Shown here: positions 35,861 to 43,428 of the stretch, piece after piece
Position numbering within the stretch: position 1 is the first letter of the stretch
Layout of the letters: every line of letters starts with the position of its first letter
DNA from: Burkholderiales bacterium
Lineage (GTDB): Bacteria > Pseudomonadota > Gammaproteobacteria > Burkholderiales > Burkholderiaceae_C
Assembly (NCBI GenBank): GCA_016223165.1
Contig: JACRPO010000005.1
Span: 682,001-746,000, forward strand
DNA length: 64,000 nucleotides
Reading direction: 5' to 3'
Notes under the pieces: generated by a model
The model's database searches: none
Seen by the model: only the letters and a program-made list of their open reading frames with translations
What the model was told of the DNA's origin: nothing
Program-made: the position numbers and the translations under genes

Positions 35861-37620
35861 CCGCAGCCTCGCCCCACTCGGCCGAGGCAGCGGTGAACAC
35901 CGGTGTCGTGCGCCAGGTGCGCGAGCTGCTCGGTGCCTTGCGGGTTTCCGCGGCGCGCAAGCGGCTGGCCGTGCTGGCCGGCGGCATCGTCGTGGCCATC
36001 GGGCTCACCGCGTATGCGCAGGTCCGGCTCAACAGCTGGAATCAGCCGTTCTACGACGCGATCTCGCGCCGCGACGTGCGCGACTTCCTGTGGCAGCTCG
36101 GCATCTTCGGCGTGATCGCGGGCGTGCTGCTGGTCCTCAACGTCGCGCAGCGGTGGCTGGTCGAAACCCTGCTGTGGCGGCTGCGCGAGGCCCTGGTCAC
36201 CGACATCGTGGGGTTGTGGCTGCAGCCGCGCCGTGCGTTCTGGCTGCAAGGCAGCGGCCCCATCGGCGCCCATCCGGACCAGCGCATGCACGACGACATG
36301 CTCAAGCTGTGCGAGCTGTCGGTCGGCCTCGGCGTCGGTCTGCTGCAGGCGTCGATCCTGCTCGGCTCCTTCGCGAGCGTGCTGTGGGTCATCTCCAAGG
36401 ACTTCAGCATCTTCTTCAACGGCCGCGATCACGCCCTGCCGGGCTTCATGCTGTGGGTCGCGATCCTGTACGCGGCCGCCGGCTCGCTGTTGAGCTACTG
36501 GGTCGGCAAGAGCCTGATCACGCGCAACGCCGAGCGCTACCAGCGCGAAGGTGAACTGCGCTTCTCGCTCACCCGCATCAACGAGCACCTCGACGGCATC
36601 TCGCTGGCCGGCGGCGAGGCCGACGAGAAGCGCCGCGTCGCCATCCATCTCGGCGACGTCCTGCACGCCACCTCGCGCGTGGTGCTCGCGTCGACCAACC
36701 TGACCTGGGTGACCGCGGGCTTCGGCTGGGTCACCGTCGTCGCGCCGACGCTGGTGGCCGCGCCGCTGTACTTCTCGGGCAAGGTGTCGTTCGGCGGCCT
36801 GATGATGGCCGCCGCCGCCTTCACGCAAGCGCAGTCGTCGCTGCGCTGGTTCGTCGACAACTTCGGCGGCATCGCCGACTGGCGCGCCACGCTGCTGCGC
36901 GTGGCCGGCCTGCGCCAGATGCTCGCGTCCGATCTCGAGGCGAAACAGCGTGACAGCCGCATCACCTATGTCGACGGCGAACCCGGAACGCTCGCGATCG
37001 AAGCGCTCGTGGTGCACGCCTGGAGCGGCCATGACCGCCTCGATGCCGAGCGCCTGGTCGTGCACGCCGGACAGAGAGCGCTGATCCTCGGCACGCCGGG
37101 CACCGAGAAGACCTTGCTGTTCCGGGCTCTCGCCGGCCTGTGGCCCTGGGGCTCGGGCACCGTGCGCCGGCCCGGCGGCGAGACGATCCACTACATGCCG
37201 CGCGGCACGCCGTACCTGCCCCGCGGCACGCTGGCCGAGGCGCTGACGTATGCCATGGAGCCGTCGAACCCCTCGCGCGCAGCGATGGTGGCCGCGCTGT
37301 CGAGCGTGGGGCTGCAGCGGCTCGCGCCCCTGCTGGACAAGAGCGGGCGCTGGGAGCGCGAGCTCAGCGTCGACGAGCAGCTGCTGCTCGCCTTCGCCCG
37401 CGTGGTGCTGCAGGCGCCGCCCTGGCTGGTGATGGACGAGGCCTTCGGCGCGTTCGACGACGACACGCTCGAACGCATCATCGACGTGCTGACCGGCCCG
37501 CTCGCGCACACGGGCGTCGTCCACATCGGCTCGGCCGGAGAGGCGCACGACCGCCTGTTCACGCAGGTGGTGCATCTGGTCAAGGCGCCGGGAGCCGCGC
37601 CGGAAGGCTTGCCGGCATGA
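35857..37620 (+). CDS. SbmA/BacA-like ABC transporter with degenerate ATPase domain
   Basis: A 587-residue protein: a six-helix SbmA/BacA-type membrane domain (about 40-330, with RLNSWNQPFYDAI and RITYQREGE-like region) fused to an ABC ATPase (about 375-580), as in E. coli YddA. The ATPase is eroded: Walker A reads GTPGTEKT (412-419) with E417 where Gly is required, the signature reads LSVDEQ (503-508) instead of LSGGE/LSLGE, and the H-loop histidine is Ser559 (HIGSAG). Walker B with E528 (VMDEA) is kept. It overlaps genes on both sides by ATGA. Peptide or glycoconjugate uptake, possibly not ATP-driven, is inferred. Confidence 0.85.
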   Translation: MTAASPHSAEAAVNTGVVRQVRELLGALRVSAARKRLAVLAGGIVVAIGLTAYAQVRLNSWNQPFYDAISRRDVRDFLWQLGIFGVIAGVLLVLNVAQRWLVETLLWRLREALVTDIVGLWLQPRRAFWLQGSGPIGAHPDQRMHDDMLKLCELSVGLGVGLLQASILLGSFASVLWVISKDFSIFFNGRDHALPGFMLWVAILYAAAGSLLSYWVGKSLITRNAERYQREGELRFSLTRINEHLDGISLAGGEADEKRRVAIHLGDVLHATSRVVLASTNLTWVTAGFGWVTVVAPTLVAAPLYFSGKVSFGGLMMAAAAFTQAQSSLRWFVDNFGGIADWRATLLRVAGLRQMLASDLEAKQRDSRITYVDGEPGTLAIEALVVHAWSGHDRLDAERLVVHAGQRALILGTPGTEKTLLFRALAGLWPWGSGTVRRPGGETIHYMPRGTPYLPRGTLAEALTYAMEPSNPSRAAMVAALSSVGLQRLAPLLDKSGRWERELSVDEQLLLAFARVVLQAPPWLVMDEAFGAFDDDTLERIIDVLTGPLAHTGVVHIGSAGEAHDRLFTQVVHLVKAPGAAPEGLPA

Positions 37621-39977
37621 GCGGGGGCCAGGTGAGCCAGGTGAGCCACGTGAGCCGGTTGAGCCGCGTGTGCCTGGGTCTGCGTGCGCGCTGCGCGCTC
37701 ATGTTCCTGCTGCTGCTCGCGCTGCCGGCCCCCTGGGTCTGGGCGCAGGAGCTCGGCTTCCGCCCGCCGCGCGACCCCGACGACGTGGCCGCCGTGGACG
37801 TGATGCGCGACCTGGCGCAGCGCATCCTGCCCGTCTACCAGTTTGCCGACACCGACTTGTACCTGGCCAACGTGACCGCGCTGCAGATCGTCAGCGGCGC
37901 CCACGGTGCGGCCTACGACAGCAGCCGGGCGCTGCGCCGCCTCGTGCGCGGCGGGGCGCCGGAGGGCCTCTTCGGCCGTGCGGTGATCGACGGCATCTAT
38001 GCCCGGGCACGCGGCATCGAAGCGAAGGAGCGCGTCGCGTTCGCCCGCGCCTACGCACGCGCCTTCCAGGAGCTGGTGCCGCCGCTCGACAACGCGCCGG
38101 CCGCGGCCGTCATGGCGCGCCTCGAGATGCCGCTCGCAACGGTGCGCGAGCCGGTCCGGGAGGCCTTCGATCGCTGGCGCGCACGCGGCAGCGTCCCGCT
38201 CGCCGACGCCGTGGCGCTCGTGCGCACCTGGCTCGAGTACGAGTCGCGCCGCAGCTTCGCCGTGTTGCTGCCGGCGTTGATCGCAGCCGAGGACCGCGCC
38301 CGCTACGAGGCGCAGGCCGACGTCCGGATCCCCGTGCGCGCGGGTGTCGTCATCCACGCCAGCCTGGTCCGGCCCGGCCGTGCAAAAGGTCCCTTGCCGA
38401 CGCTGCTGCGCTTCACGCCCGACCCGGTCGAGGACGACGCGCGGCGCAGCGCCTTCAAGGGCTACGTCGGCATCACGGCGTACGTGCGCGGACGCACGCC
38501 CGACGGCCGCGGCGCCGTGTGGCCGTTCGTGCGCGACGGCGAAGACGCCGCGGCCGTGATCGACTGGATCGCCCGGCAGCCGTGGAGCGACGGCCGCGTC
38601 GCCATGCTCGGCGACGGCTACTCCGGCTACGCGGCCTGGGCGGCGGCGCGCAGCCGGCCGGCGGCGCTCAAGGCCATCGCCACGATCGCGCCGATGGCGC
38701 CGGGCATCGACTTCCCGATGGCCGGGCAGATCTATCGCAACGCCATGGTCCGCTGGGCGCAGGCGCACGCGCAGGCCGGGCGCGTGCGCGCCGGCGATGA
38801 CGCGGGCGCGGACGCGGACGCGCGATGGCAGGCGCGCGACGCGGCCTGGTACCGCGAGGACCATCCGTACCGGCACGTGGACATCGCCTTGCTGGATCGC
38901 ACCAGCAGGCTGATCCAGACCTGGCTCGCGCACCCCAGCCACGACCGCTACTGGGCCAAGTTCCTGCCGACGCCGCAGCAGTTCGGGCAGATCGACATCC
39001 CGGTGCTGGCCATCGCCGGCTACTACGGCGCCGAGGCCGGCGCCCTCTACTACCACGAGGAGCATCGTCGCCACCGGCCCAACGCCGACACGACGCTGCT
39101 GCTCGGCCCCTACGACCCGGCCTCGATCCGGCAGGGCACGGCGGCGACGCTGCGCGGCCACACGCTCGATGCCGTCGCGCGCGTCGACCTGCCCGAGCTG
39201 CGCTACCAGTGGCTCGACCATGTCTTCAAGGGTGCGAAGAAGCCCGCGCTGCTGCAGGATCGCGTCAACGTGCAGGTGATGGGCGCTGACCAGTGGCGCC
39301 ACTTGCCTGCACTGCCGGCGCTGCCGGCACTGCCGGCGCCGGAAGCGGCGCAACGCACGGCGCTGCGCCTGTACCTCGACACCCGCCAGGCGGGCGGCGC
39401 GCACCGCCTGCTGCCGTCGCCGGCCGAAAGCGGCGGCCGCACGAGCCTCTCGGTCGACCTCGCCGATCGCGGCGACGCGGACATGCCGTGGCCGGACTCG
39501 CTGCGCCCGAAGCAGCTGCCGACGCGCAACAGCATCCGCTTCGTCAGCGACCCGCTGCCGAAGGACACCGAGATCCTCGGCAGCCTGCGCGGGGAGTTCG
39601 ACATCACGCCCTCGCGCCAGGACGTGGACCTCAGCGTCTCGCTGTACGAGCAGACGGCGAGCGGCGAGGTCCTGCTGCTGTCCGAACCCTACGACTTCCG
39701 CGCCAGCTACGCCGGCCATCGCACCTACCGCCGGCTGCTGCGGGCCGGCGAGCGCCAGTCGCTCGCCTTCACCGCCGAGCGCGTCACCGCGCGGCGGCTG
39801 CCGGCCGGCAGCCGCCTCGTGCTGCTGATCGGCATCAACAAGCGCCGCGACCGGCAGATCAACTTCGGCAGCGGCAAGGACGTGAACTCGGAGACCAATG
39901 CCGACGCGCAAGGGCTGCCTTTGCGCGTGCGCTGGCACGCGCGCAGCCACGTCGAGATCCCGGTCGCCGGGCCGTGA
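37617..39977 (+). CDS. Exported CocE/NonD family alpha/beta hydrolase
   Basis: A 786-residue protein. A repeat-built leader (SQVSHVSRLSRV) precedes a signal peptide (about 24-44, cleavage near VWAQ); then a helical region (about 45-225), an alpha/beta-hydrolase domain with nucleophile S336 in GDGYSG, a catalytic His in the PSHDRYWAKF/HEE region, and a C-terminal jelly-roll X-Pro dipeptidyl-peptidase domain (about 560-786). Family members are acyl-amino-acid esterases, cocaine esterase or X-Pro peptidases. The substrate here is unknown; being last in a glucan-hydrolase operon, de-acylation of a substituted glucan is possible but unproven. Confidence 0.8.
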   Translation: MSGGQVSQVSHVSRLSRVCLGLRARCALMFLLLLALPAPWVWAQELGFRPPRDPDDVAAVDVMRDLAQRILPVYQFADTDLYLANVTALQIVSGAHGAAYDSSRALRRLVRGGAPEGLFGRAVIDGIYARARGIEAKERVAFARAYARAFQELVPPLDNAPAAAVMARLEMPLATVREPVREAFDRWRARGSVPLADAVALVRTWLEYESRRSFAVLLPALIAAEDRARYEAQADVRIPVRAGVVIHASLVRPGRAKGPLPTLLRFTPDPVEDDARRSAFKGYVGITAYVRGRTPDGRGAVWPFVRDGEDAAAVIDWIARQPWSDGRVAMLGDGYSGYAAWAAARSRPAALKAIATIAPMAPGIDFPMAGQIYRNAMVRWAQAHAQAGRVRAGDDAGADADARWQARDAAWYREDHPYRHVDIALLDRTSRLIQTWLAHPSHDRYWAKFLPTPQQFGQIDIPVLAIAGYYGAEAGALYYHEEHRRHRPNADTTLLLGPYDPASIRQGTAATLRGHTLDAVARVDLPELRYQWLDHVFKGAKKPALLQDRVNVQVMGADQWRHLPALPALPALPAPEAAQRTALRLYLDTRQAGGAHRLLPSPAESGGRTSLSVDLADRGDADMPWPDSLRPKQLPTRNSIRFVSDPLPKDTEILGSLRGEFDITPSRQDVDLSVSLYEQTASGEVLLLSEPYDFRASYAGHRTYRRLLRAGERQSLAFTAERVTARRLPAGSRLVLLIGINKRRDRQINFGSGKDVNSETNADAQGLPLRVRWHARSHVEIPVAGP

Positions 39978-40103
39978 GGATGCACCCGGGCCGTCATCCC
40001 TGCGGCCTTCGATCACGATCACCGGCGTGGCGGGCCCGCGTCGAAGCCCAGGTGCCGGGCCGCGGCCGTCATACTCGGCCTCCATCGAACCCCGGAAGAG
40101 ACC

Positions 40104-40304
40104 ATGACAGTCGCGAGCAAGGATGAACTGGAACTCATCGAAACGGCCGATGAGGTCGTCCAGCTCCTGATCGAGCGCGCCATCGCGATCTCGAAGAGCT
40201 CGACCTTCACGCCGAGCTACAAGTCCGACCCGCTCGTGATCGCGCAGCTCACTGCCGCGCTGGCCACGACGCATGCCGCCCTGCTGAACCACCGCAAGGC
40301 TTAG
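40104..40304 (+). CDS. Small conserved-looking hypothetical protein
   Basis: A 66-residue acidic-to-neutral helical protein (MTVASKDELELIETADEV...) with no recognised domain. GGAAGAG precedes the ATG, and codon use is like that of neighbouring real genes. It stands alone between two convergent units, with a possible hairpin (GCGCACT/AGTGCGC, 40362-40384) behind it. I do not recognise the family. Confidence 0.6.
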   Translation: MTVASKDELELIETADEVVQLLIERAIAISKSSTFTPSYKSDPLVIAQLTAALATTHAALLNHRKA

Positions 40305-40433
40305 CTCAACAGCGCGGCGGCGCGGGGCGCTGCGCCGTCGACGCGCCGCCATATTCGCGGTGCGCACTGACGCACTGAGTGCGCGACGCCTGCGCTTCGT
40401 TCACCTGCCGTTCCCGGCGCGGCGGTCCACCCT

Positions 40434-41300
40434 TCATGGCGCCGCCTTCTCGCCGGGCCACTCGCGACGGTTGATGGCATAGCCGTCGGCGGCGCCCTTG
40501 AACGGCATCCGCAGCATGCCCTCCAGGTGCGCCACCTCGCGCGGGTCGGCGTGCCCACGGATGCCGATGGTGATCGCGTCATGGCCGGCACGCGGCTGGG
40601 CACGGTAGGTGCCGAACAGGCGGTCCCACCAGGGCAGGTTGAAGCCGAAGTTGGAGTTGGTCTCGTCGTCTTCGACCGAGTGGTGCACGCGGTGCATGTC
40701 GGGCGTGACCACGAACCAGCGCAGCACGCGGTCGAGCGCCGCGGGCAATCGGATGTTGCCGTGGTTGAACATCGCCGTCGCGTTGAGCAGCACCTCGAAG
40801 ATCACCACCGCCAGCACCGGCGGGCCGAGCACGGTGATGGTGGCGTACTTGATCAGCATCGACAGCGCGATCTCGATCGGATGGAAGCGCGCCCCGGTCG
40901 TCAGGTCGTAGTCCAGGTCGGCGTGGTGCACCCGGTGCAGCCGCCACAGCGCCGGCACGGCATGCACCATCACGTGCTGCAGCCAGATCACGAAGTCCAT
41001 CGCGATCACCGCCACCGGAACCGCCAGCCAGAACGGCACCTGGAAGCGGTTGAGCAGGCCCCAGCCGTTGGCCGCGCCGAGGGCCGCCACGCCCACCGCT
41101 GCCAGCGGGAACAGCAGGCGCACAAGCACGGTGTCAAGGATCACCAGGCCGAGGTTGCCGGTCCAGCGCAAGGCCCTGGAAACGGTCAGCCCACGGCGCG
41201 GCGCAAGCTGTTCCCAGAGCGCAACGATGGCGAAGACGCCCACGAAGAGGCCCAGCCGGATCGCCGGCTCGTGACCGAGGACGAACTGCTCGAAGCCCAT
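40434..41300 (-). CDS. Sterol desaturase / fatty acid hydroxylase family protein
   Basis: A 288-residue membrane di-iron protein. Histidine clusters are visible as WLQHVMVHAV, RLHRVHHADLDYD and DMHRVHHSVEDDETNSNFGF, in the family spacing, between about four membrane segments. The ATG at 41300 (MGFEQFVLGHEP) is preferred because an upstream extension is low-quality sequence. Bacterial members hydroxylate or desaturate lipids or act as alkylglycerol monooxygenase-like enzymes; the substrate is not evident. Confidence 0.85.
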   Translation of the reverse strand: MGFEQFVLGHEPAIRLGLFVGVFAIVALWEQLAPRRGLTVSRALRWTGNLGLVILDTVLVRLLFPLAAVGVAALGAANGWGLLNRFQVPFWLAVPVAVIAMDFVIWLQHVMVHAVPALWRLHRVHHADLDYDLTTGARFHPIEIALSMLIKYATITVLGPPVLAVVIFEVLLNATAMFNHGNIRLPAALDRVLRWFVVTPDMHRVHHSVEDDETNSNFGFNLPWWDRLFGTYRAQPRAGHDAITIGIRGHADPREVAHLEGMLRMPFKGAADGYAINRREWPGEKAAP

Positions 41301-41416
41301 GGCTCTCTCCCGTACGCCCGGCGTTGCGGAATCACGACGGCCGCCGCGGCATTCATACCAACGACCGTTAGAATGTACACCACGGGCCGAGCCCGAGCAA
41401 CACCGAGGAGTCACGA

Positions 41417-41767
41417 ATGGCCTCCACCTTGTTCATCCTCAACGAAGCGCCGTATGGCAGCGAGCGCGCCTACAACACGCTGCGCCTGGCCGCTGCGCTG
41501 GCTGGCAAGGACGACCAGCGGGTGAGGCTCTTCCTGATGGCCGACGCCGTGGCCTGCGCCAAGAGCGGGCAGAAGGTGCCCGAGGGCTACTACAACGTGC
41601 AGCTGATGCTGGGCAAGGTGCTGCGCAAGGGCGAGGTGGCGTTGTGCGGCACCTGCATGGACGCACGCGGCCTGCGCGACGACGAGCTGCTCGAAGGCGC
41701 GCGCCGCGGCACGCTGGCACAGCTGGCCGACTGGACCGTCGAGGCCGACAAGGTGCTCGTGTTCTGA
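41417..41767 (+). CDS. DsrE/DsrF-like sulfur-relay family protein
   Basis: A 116-residue DsrE-fold protein: TLFILNEAPYGSERAYNTLRLA, a middle segment VRLFLMADAVACAKSG and the cysteines C76 and C79 in ALCGTCMDARGL, a position used for persulfide carriage in the family. AGGAG precedes the ATG by seven bases. It lies just before the convergent suyB-like gene; a link to sulfur chemistry there is possible but it may be independent. Confidence 0.85.
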   Translation: MASTLFILNEAPYGSERAYNTLRLAAALAGKDDQRVRLFLMADAVACAKSGQKVPEGYYNVQLMLGKVLRKGEVALCGTCMDARGLRDDELLEGARRGTLAQLADWTVEADKVLVF

Positions 41768-41824
41768 CCCGTCGCCGCCCTTCGAATCATCCCGGCCGCG
41801 CCGCCTGGCCGGCCCGAAGGTGCA

Positions 41825-43000
41825 TCAGGCGCTCTCGTACAGGCGTGTCATCACGAACTCGCGGTGCCCGAGCACCTCGGCCGCGGTGAGCCGGCCGTTG
41901 ACGGTGCGCAGCATGCACTCGAGCAGCATGTCGCCGGCTTGGTCGAGCGTGATCTCGCGCTGCAGCAGCCCAGTGACATCGACGTCGATGTGCTCGCTCA
42001 TCGTGCGCACCGTGCGAGGGTTGGCGCACAGCTTGATGACCGGCAGGATCGGGTTGCCGATCACGTTGCCCTGCCCCGTCGGGAAGAAGTGCACCGCAAA
42101 GCCCGAGGCGGCGCACAGCGTCACCATCTCGGCCGCCGCGGACGAGGAGTCCATGAACCACAGGCCCGGGTGGGTCGGCACCTCGGCCTTGTCGATGACG
42201 CCGTCGACCGTGCACCGCTTGCCGATCTTCTGGATGTTGCCCAGCGCCTTCTCCTCGATCGTCGTCAGGCCGCCGGCGATGTTGCCCTTGGTCGGCTGGC
42301 TGTCGGCGAGGTCGCTGGTCTTGTGGCGGTTGATCACGTCCTGGTAGCGGTTGAACATGAACATGAAGCGCTCGCGCACCTCGTCGCTGGCGCAACGCGC
42401 GGCGACGATCTGCTCGCCGCCCGTCAGTTCGGTGGTTTCGCCGAAGCACAGGGTGTTTCCCAGCGGGTGCAGCTTGTCGAAGGCATTTCCGACCGCCGGG
42501 TTGGCGCCGCAGCCGCTGGTGGTGTCGCTCTCGCCGCACTTGGTACTGACCCACAGCTCGTGGATCGGACAGGCCTCCCGCTGCTTCTCGCTCGCCCACT
42601 GCACGTATTCGCGGGCAGCCTTGCTGGCGCGCAGGATGGTGTCGTGGTCGCCGTGCAGCTCGATGCCGAAGCCGGTGACCGGCTTGCCGGTGGTCCGGAT
42701 GCCGTCGACGACCTTCTGCGTCCAGCTGTCCTCGATGCCGACGACGATGACCGCGGCCACGTTCGGGTTGCAGCCGGCACCGATCAGCGTGCGGAAGTGC
42801 AACTCGAGGTCGGCGCCGAACTGCAGGCGGCCGTACGGGTGCGGGATCGCGAGCGCGCCCTTGATGTTGTGGGCGACCGCCTCGGCGGCGGCATTGGACA
42901 GGTCGTCCAGCGGCAGGACGATGACGTGGTTGCGAACCCCGACGCGGCCGTTCTCGCGCCGGTAGCCGAGGAACGTGGTGTCTCTGGAGACGACGGACAT
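41825..43000 (-). CDS. suyB: UxaA-family lyase large subunit, probable (R)-sulfolactate sulfo-lyase beta
   Basis: A 391-residue protein of the altronate/galactarate dehydratase C-terminal family. Opening [19 protein letters not shown], then [52 protein letters not shown] and [19 protein letters not shown]. These long blocks match my recollection of SuyB, which with SuyA cleaves (R)-3-sulfolactate to pyruvate and sulfite using iron; true altronate dehydratases are single chains and less similar. The small-subunit gene lies 46 bases upstream on the same strand. The sulfonate assignment is by family resemblance; another 2-hydroxyacid substrate remains possible. Confidence 0.8.
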   Translation of the reverse strand: MSVVSRDTTFLGYRRENGRVGVRNHVIVLPLDDLSNAAAEAVAHNIKGALAIPHPYGRLQFGADLELHFRTLIGAGCNPNVAAVIVVGIEDSWTQKVVDGIRTTGKPVTGFGIELHGDHDTILRASKAAREYVQWASEKQREACPIHELWVSTKCGESDTTSGCGANPAVGNAFDKLHPLGNTLCFGETTELTGGEQIVAARCASDEVRERFMFMFNRYQDVINRHKTSDLADSQPTKGNIAGGLTTIEEKALGNIQKIGKRCTVDGVIDKAEVPTHPGLWFMDSSSAAAEMVTLCAASGFAVHFFPTGQGNVIGNPILPVIKLCANPRTVRTMSEHIDVDVTGLLQREITLDQAGDMLLECMLRTVNGRLTAAEVLGHREFVMTRLYESA

Positions 43001-43046
43001 GGGAGGGGTTCCTTCGTGGTGCTCGTGAGCTCGCAGCGCGGCCAGC

Positions 43047-43328
43047 TCACCAGCGCTTGGTCTTGATGTTGTGGACGTGGGCGTGCTCGCCGGCCTTGAT
43101 CGGCGCGACCACCTTGCCCATGTCGGTGCCGTACTTCCACACCGTGTCGCCTGGCGCCATGTCCGCGAGCGCCACCTTGTGGCCGATCGGGATGTCCTGC
43201 CTGGCGATCACGCTGGCCGACTTGTCTTCGTCCATGATCCAGCCTTCGAGCTTCATGCCCGCCTTCACGCCTTCGACGACCACGACCGCCACGGTGTCCT
43301 TGGTGTCGTGCAATACGAAGTGAATCAT
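43047..43328 (-). CDS. suyA: UxaA-family lyase small subunit (SAF domain), probable (R)-sulfolactate sulfo-lyase alpha
   Basis: A 93-residue SAF-domain protein ([56 protein letters not shown]). The HVHN motif is the end of the altronate-dehydratase N-terminal domain. A separate small subunit next to a UxaA-type large subunit is the arrangement of SuyAB. A strong AGGAGG lies seven bases before the ATG. Confidence 0.8.
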   Translation of the reverse strand: MIHFVLHDTKDTVAVVVVEGVKAGMKLEGWIMDEDKSASVIARQDIPIGHKVALADMAPGDTVWKYGTDMGKVVAPIKAGEHAHVHNIKTKRW

Positions 43329-43428
43329 CTGCCTGCCTCCTGTGCCACCGGAACTGCGATGGGGCAGTGTGTTCGCGACAGCGCCCGAGCGTCAATCGCG
43401 TCATCCACGAGGCCGGCCCAGGCGCAGG

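Noticed and set aside
37191..40367. A 1058-codon open frame on the minus strand
   Set aside because: It is a mirror frame of the SbmA-like and CocE-like genes, with Arg/Ala/His-rich composition and no recognisable motif.
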